From: Buddleja alternifolia
Lineage: Eukaryota; Streptophyta; Magnoliopsida; Lamiales; Scrophulariaceae
Assembly (NCBI GenBank): GCA_019426215.1
Contig: CM033397.1
Span: 23,686,480 to 23,750,479 of the forward strand
DNA: 64,000 nucleotides
Reading direction: 5' to 3'
The notes beneath the pieces were generated by a model, which was not told where the DNA came from, made no database searches, and worked only from the letters and a program-made list of their open reading frames with translations. The position numbers and the translations under genes were made by a program. This document shows positions 58,876-64,000 of the stretch, one piece after another. Every line of letters starts with the position of its first letter. The stretch's first letter is position 1.

Positions 58876-60693
58876 TGTTAGGAATTTCATGTTAGATGTT
58901 TTGATGATGACAAGATAGGATTTCATGTTAGAGACCCAAAAAGAATGTAAGTTTATACTTTCATAGAATATCTGTATAAGCGTTTGAAAGTTTATTAGTT
59001 TGTTAGGCTTGTCATTTTTATCTTTGTAGATTTTAGACTAAGTATTTGATACGAAGTCACTGATGGAATTCTGAGTGAGTCTATCAAGGATGAAGTTGAA
59101 GAGCAGCGTCTGAAGTCAAAAGAAGCTGAAGAACTGTCTTAAGCGTCTGTCAAGTGCTTAAAGAGTGTTTTAAGCTCTCAGACTCAAGCGCTCAGCAACT
59201 CAAGCGCTCAGACTCAAGCATCCAGCTTTCAGATTCATCTGAAGGATAAAACCCAAGTTATCAAGGACTTAAATGCAATCACCAACGGACATTTATTTCT
59301 AACGAGAAATCAATTCAAAACGCATTAAATGCTTGATAAGTGCATTAAATGTAACAAGACAGTATGACTTGTGGAAGAGTCACCTTTTGACTAGATTGTC
59401 AGCTTTTCAGAGTTCAAGTCTGCTCCTGTCCAATCGGAACCAGTAGAAATTGAGGAGTGTCAGAAAGGGACTACTTGACGCACTGAGTGAGAGACAGGCG
59501 TCTGATTGTGTCCAACGGACAAATCCCAAGAATTTTTATAAATAGTGCCCTCCAGCAAAACCTTTATGTACAGGAAAAGAGACCAAAATTATACACGTAT
59601 ATACACAAGAAAAGGTCCAAGCTTTGCTGAAATTATTTGAGAGAAAAGCTTAGACACTCCATAGCCATATTGGAACTCGAGAAAATTCATTGATTCAACA
59701 AGCAGTATTTTTGTGTAAAAGAAGCATGTTGAAGAAGGTCTTTATTGAAGCTCCAAAATCCTTCAAACTTCTCAAATACATTCCAAAGATAGTCAACGAT
59801 ATCATAAACATCTTCATAGAAGAACCCTACACTACTACTGACATATCCAAAGTTGTTTGAACTTCCCAACATCAAACAAATCCGTGACAGAACCCTCAAC
59901 CTCTTTCATCTGAGCGAGAAAGTTGTTGATTCCACAAGCAGTATTTTTGTGTAAAAGAAGCTTGTTGAAAAAGGTATTTATTGGAGCTAAAATATGTGTG
60001 ATCAAGGAGCTCGAGATCGTCTTTCGAGGATAGAAGTGTCTTGAAGCAGAAATCTGTGTGACCAAGGAGCTCAAGCCATCGACATCCATTTGTTCCCTAT
60101 TTTGTAAAAGTCTCTGTGTGACTCTTCGAGAATCAATTTAGTGGATTGCCTCCGAGTGATCAAAGGAGAAGAAGGACGTAGCTGGGATTACACCACCCAG
60201 TGAACCTTACAATTTATTGTGTTATTTACTGTTTTATTTGCTTTACTTACAGTTGCGCATTATATCTTGAAAAAGTATATAAAATAGTCAAACGTCTGAT
60301 TTAAGTCAAAAGATAACGCTAAGCTTTAAAATCAGTCTGAAGCGCTTGACCAAACGTTAAGCTCTCTAAGCGTTCAAAACGATTTAAAGATAAGCAACTA
60401 AGGAAAAACTTTGTGACGCTAAACACTTTTAAAGAAAAGACTCTAAAATCATTCCGCTGTGCTAACACTGATCAAAGAACTGAACGCTTAAACCTATTTG
60501 GTTATAGTAAGTCAAATTTTGAAGTCTAAGTTAACTTTCTAAAAACAGTCTTTAATAAACGCTCAGTCAAGCGCCTACTTTTCAAGCGTCCAACAAATTT
60601 TAATACGAATAATTTTTGAAGTCGAAAAAGACTTCAGGGTCTATTCAACCCCCCTCCCTTCTAGACCCTTTCGTACGCCACTTGGGACCAAAA
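58876..60693 (+). repeat. 5' LTR of element M (Sirevirus family)
   Basis: It starts TGTTAGGAATTTCATGTTAG and ends CACTTGGGACCAAAA, where the terminal ACA has decayed, 1818 bp. Features are a TATA box (59537-59544), CAAGCGCTCAG-type short repeats near 59125-59225, and an internal duplication with a 236 bp offset (TGATTCAACAAGCAG at 59691 and TGATTCCACAAGCAG at 59927). The minus-strand frames at 59687-60089 are shadows. Confidence 0.9.
59537..59544 (+). promoter_or_regulatory. Candidate TATA box in the element M 5' LTR
   Basis: TATAAATA is followed by GTGCCCTCCAGCAAA. It is conserved in position and context with the E LTR (27989) and the M 3' LTR (63178). Confidence 0.6.
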
Positions 60694-60695
60694 AG

Positions 60696-60706
60696 TGGTA
60701 TCAGAG
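60696..60706 (+). other. Primer-binding site of element M
   Basis: TGGTATCAGAG follows the 5' LTR end by two bases, as in element E. It then reads TGG instead of C. Confidence 0.8.
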
Positions 60707-60797
60707 TGGTTAAATTTGAAATTTCAAAATTTCCAAGCATAACTGCTTGTTAAGATCCTTTTTTAAAAAAAAAATTTAGTTGCTTTAAAAGAATTTA

Positions 60798-61640
60798 ATG
60801 GCATTTTCAAGAGTACCAAAGCTGACAAAGTCAAATTATGACTCATGAAAGGTCAAAGCATTTGTTTATCTTTGTGCATGTGATGATGAAATGTGTGATA
60901 TCATTTCAGATGGGCCAATTCGAATATTCAAAGTCATCACTAGAGCGACTGAAGTGACTCCAGATGGTTATGTTGAGAAACCAAAGCATGAGTGGTCAGC
61001 TGATGAGCGTCGGAGAGCAAATCTAGATAATGTTGGAAGGAACGCTCTATATACAGCCATTGGTGACAATGATAACTTATTCAACAAGGTCAAGCCGTGC
61101 TCTACGACTAAGAAAATTTGGGATAAGTTAGCCACAATATGTGAAGGTTCAGCACAGATGAGAGAGAACAAGCTCTCCATAGCCATGCAAAGATTTGAGA
61201 ATTAAGATGATTCCAAGCGAGACGCTAGATCAATTGGATGCGAGATTTACGTCGCTTATTACAGAGTTAGCGTCACTAGATTAGGAGTTGACCAATAAGG
61301 AAATGGTCAAAAAGATTTTTAGAAGTCTTCCAAGCAAATATTTGATAAAGACTGTAGCAATGAGAGAATCACAAATGTTGGACTTTATTATGCCAGAATA
61401 TGTGTTCTCGGAGCTAAAGGCTTTTGAATTTGAATTGGGAGAAGTCAGCGACACCTCGTCTTCAACGACTGATTCCAGAGCATAAATCGCTACAACCAAT
61501 CTCAAGGGAAAATCAGCCAGTGAGGTGGAAGCGACAGAATCGAGTGAGAAAAAGGAAATGGAGGTATTGGTTAAGAAATTCAAGAAATTTCTTGGATATG
61601 AAAAGAGAAATTCTTGTTCTGCATTCCAGAACGAGGTATG
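60798..61640 (+). pseudogene. Gag of element M, broken
   Basis: The start is MAFSRVPKLTKSNYDS, then a stop at 60846-60848 where E has Trp (TGG to TGA). The frame continues with CDDEMCDIISDGP and DKLATICEGSAQM to a stop at 61203-61205. After a frameshift it resumes (61288-61485) with IFRSLPSKYLIKTVAMRES and FSELKAFEFEL. The alignment with E gag holds to about 61600. The coiled-coil tail and zinc knuckle are missing and the sequence then joins post-pol DNA. Confidence 0.87.
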
Positions 61641-62532
61641 AATAATTTAAACGCTTAATCATTATACATCATATTTGCATTAGACATATAATGTAGGGAG
61701 AATTCACTTTATTATATTGTCTAAAAGCACTTTTCAAAAGTGTTACAAGTTATCAAATTTAGGGAGAACTTTAAAATTGTACTTGTACACATGTGTAAGC
61801 GTCAATGATCAAAAACTATTTTCATATGCATAGATCATCAACGCTTATCGTTATTTGTGCATGATATGTTGGACACTCAAACATAAAAAATATTTAATTT
61901 CAAGCGTCAACATAAATCTTACAACAAATGGGATCACATGAATTCAACAAGTGGTATCAACAAATGGTATATGTTAAGCGTTGAAAATTTCCCTTCAACA
62001 CTTAATAGAAAATTTTATAAAAATCATGCATAATTTTTTTAAAAAAGAGAACTTGAGGCGAGACAGAATTGGACATTGATTTACCAACAAGTGGTATCAA
62101 TGGTGGTGGAAATCGCTAGAGAATTTTTTTTTTTCACTGTCCGTCCAGACGTGGATGCGACTGTGAATGCTGAGCGGTTGATAGAATTAGCCGAGTTTTT
62201 CCCCACACCAATTGGTCCTCCTCCTCTAGTGAGTATTGCTTGAACTGTTGTCTTCCCTTGATGATGCCAAGAAGGGGGATGAAGAGAAAGAAAAGCAGCC
62301 TAAGAGGGAAGAAGAGAAAGAAAAGGCAGGTATTCTTCGTTTCAGTATAATCATATACGCTTTCAATTCTATATACATGAATGAATGATTTATCGCTAAA
62401 ACATCTTGTTGAAGCTAATCTAACATTAGCTAACTTATCTAACTTTCTAAACGCCAACTTATATTATTTTGGACTTTTATTTGAACTAGTAATCTATGAA
62501 AGAGTTATAAGAGTTAAGGTCTTGACATCATC
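61641..62532 (+). other. Post-pol region of element M with remnant of the post-pol ORF
   Basis: 61636-61850 aligns with the F post-pol spacer (TTTAAACGCTTAATC, GGGAGAATTCACTTTATTAT). From about 62145 the plus strand reads DVDATVNAERLIELAEFFPT then PIGPPP, and near 62260 a lysine- and glutamate-rich stretch, resembling the end of a Sirevirus post-pol ORF. The remainder is AT-rich and unassigned. The frame at 62134-62457 (-) is a shadow. Confidence 0.6.
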
Positions 62533-62545
62533 AAAAAGGGGGAAA
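62533..62545 (+). other. Polypurine tract of element M
   Basis: AAAAAGGGGGAAA stands one base before the 3' LTR. It is the only long purine run of this kind in the element and fits a Sirevirus primer for plus-strand synthesis. Confidence 0.82.
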
Positions 62546-62546
62546 C

Positions 62547-64000
62547 TGTTAGAAATTTCATGTTAGATGTTTTAATGATGACAAGATAGGATTTCATGTT
62601 AGATCCCAAAAGAATGTAAGTTTATACTCTCATAGAATATCTGTATAAGCATTTGAAAGTTTATTAGTTTGTTAGGCTTGTAATTTTTATCTTTGTAGAT
62701 TTTAGACTAAATATTTGACACCAAGTCACTGATGAAGTTATGAGTGAGTCTATCAAGAATGAAGTTGAAGATTAGCGTCTGAAGTCAATAGAAGTTGAAG
62801 AATGGTCTTAAGCGTCTGTCAAGCGCTTAAAGACTGTTTCAAGCGCTCAGCAACTCAAGCGTCCAGCTTTCAGATTCACCTGAAGGATAAAACCCAAGTT
62901 ATCAAAAACTTAAATGCAATCACCAACGGACATTTATTTCTAACGGGAAATAAATTCAAAATATATTAAATGCTTGATATGTGCATTAAATGTAACAAGA
63001 CAGTTTGACTTGCGGACAAGCCACCTTTTGACTAGACTGTCAGCTTTTCAGAGTTCAAGTCTGCTCCTATCCAATCAGAACCAGCAAAAATTGAGGAATG
63101 TCAAAAAGGGACTATTTGACGCACTACGTGAGAGACACGCGCCTGATTGTGTCCAACGGACAAATCCCAAGAACCTCTATAAATAGTGCCCTCCAGCAAA
63201 ACCTTTATGTATGGGAAAAGAGACCAAAATTATACACGCATATACACAAAAAAGGTCCAAGCTTTGCTGAAATTATTTGAGAGAATAGCTTAGACACTCC
63301 ATAGCCATATTGGAACTCGAAAAAGTTCATTGATTCAACAAGCAGTATTTTTGTGTAAAAGAAGCTTGTTGAAGAAGGTCTTTATTGAAGCTCCAAAATC
63401 CTTCAAACTTCTCAAATACATTCCAAAGACAGTCACGGATATCTCAAACATCTTCAAAGAAGAACCCTACACTACTACTGACATATCCAAAGTTGTTTGA
63501 ACTTCCCAACATCAAACAAACCCGTGACAGAACCCTCAACCTCTTTCATCTGAGTGAGAAAGTTGTTGATTCCACAAGCAGTATTTTTGTGTAAAAGAAG
63601 TTTGTTGAAGAAGGACTTTATTGGAGCTGAAATCTGTGTGATCAAGGAGATCGAGATCGTCTTCCGAGGATAGAAGTGTCTTGTAGTAGAAATCTATATG
63701 ACGAAGGAGCTCAAGCCATCGACATCCATTTGTTCCCTATTTTGTAGAAGTCTCTGTGTGACTCTTCGAGAATCAATTTTGTGGATTGCCTCTGAGTGAT
63801 CAAAGGGGAAGAAAGACGTAGCTGGGATTACACCACCCAGTGAACCTTACAATTTATTGTGTTGTTTACTGTTTTATTTGCTTTACTTATAGTTGCACAT
63901 TATATCTTGAAAAAGCATATAAAATAGTCAAGCGTCTGATTTAGGTTAAAAGAGAACGCTACACTTTAAAATCACTTTTAAGCGCTTGACCAAACGCTAA
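62547..64000 (+). repeat. 3' LTR of element M (partial, continues past the window)
   Basis: It starts TGTTAGAAATTTCATGTTAG and is homologous to the 5' LTR of M throughout. It has a TATA box at 63178-63185, a shorter CAAGCGCTCAG repeat block near 62815-62875, and the same 236-bp-type internal duplication (63331 and 63569). The frames at 62974-63594 are LTR shadows. Confidence 0.9.
63178..63185 (+). promoter_or_regulatory. Candidate TATA box in the element M 3' LTR
   Basis: TATAAATA precedes GTGCCCTCCAGCAAA, as in the 5' LTR at 59537. Confidence 0.58.

Larger units (their letters stand above)
58876..64000 (+). mobile_element. Sirevirus-type copia element M, pol deleted; 3' LTR runs off the window
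   Basis: 5' LTR (58876-60693), PBS, gag relic (60798-61640), post-pol region, purine tract and 3' LTR start (62547) are in order. All of pol is missing: gag passes directly into sequence aligned with the post-pol spacer of F. It is a non-autonomous deletion derivative that inserted in copia relic L. The right flank is outside the window. Confidence 0.88.

Overview
The window is intergenic plant DNA made almost entirely of nested and decayed LTR retrotransposons. I found no intact host gene, rRNA, tRNA gene or CRISPR array. A plant origin, probably a eudicot, is inferred from four things: Ty1/copia polyproteins of the BARE-1/Angela type, a Sirevirus-type copia family, 3' remains of plant Ty3/gypsy elements, and primer-binding sites complementary to plant initiator methionine tRNA (TGGTATCAGAGCC). 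The DNA is AT-rich, and most coding frames are broken.

Layout from left to right. 1-8043 is copia element A, whose 5' LTR lies off the window; it holds an inverted solo LTR (3844-5444). A sits inside the LTR of an older copia, D (8044-9112 visible). D is interrupted by copia C, inverted (9113-15285, continuing at 27087-27346). C carries its own inverted solo LTR (11220-12861) and is split by copia B (15286-27081). B has two LTRs, a PBS, a gag-pol pseudogene, and a 2.65 kb non-autonomous Helitron in its leader (17522-20175). This gives a relative order of insertion: D, then C, then B, then the Helitron.

At 27347 a Sirevirus-type copia, E, begins with an LTR and gag on the plus strand. It is followed by the protease, integrase, RT, RNase H and a post-pol ORF of the same type on the minus strand (F, about 31437-38880), itself interrupted by a solo LTR (31810-33455). 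A gypsy 3' remnant (38885-40588) leads to copia G (40589-48717). G has lost most of gag and all of protease, and both catalytic integrase aspartates are changed.

48718-58875 is a mosaic. It holds an antisense RNase H scrap, the leader and a long inverted LTR of another family (I), a gypsy solo LTR inside that LTR (52450-53828), a second partial LTR of the same family (K) carrying a 698 bp TIR element, a truncated Sirevirus-like LTR, and a copia integrase relic. The window ends in element M (58876 to beyond 64000), a Sirevirus-type deletion derivative in which gag is joined directly to post-pol sequence.

No autonomous, functional system is visible. The most notable items are: the precisely bounded Helitron; the TIR element with 14 bp flanking duplications; eight copies of a palindromic 12-mer on a mostly 22 bp spacing in a gypsy LTR; GC-rich hairpins in otherwise AT-rich copia leaders; an in-frame 35-codon duplication in an RT; and the post-pol ORF of F.
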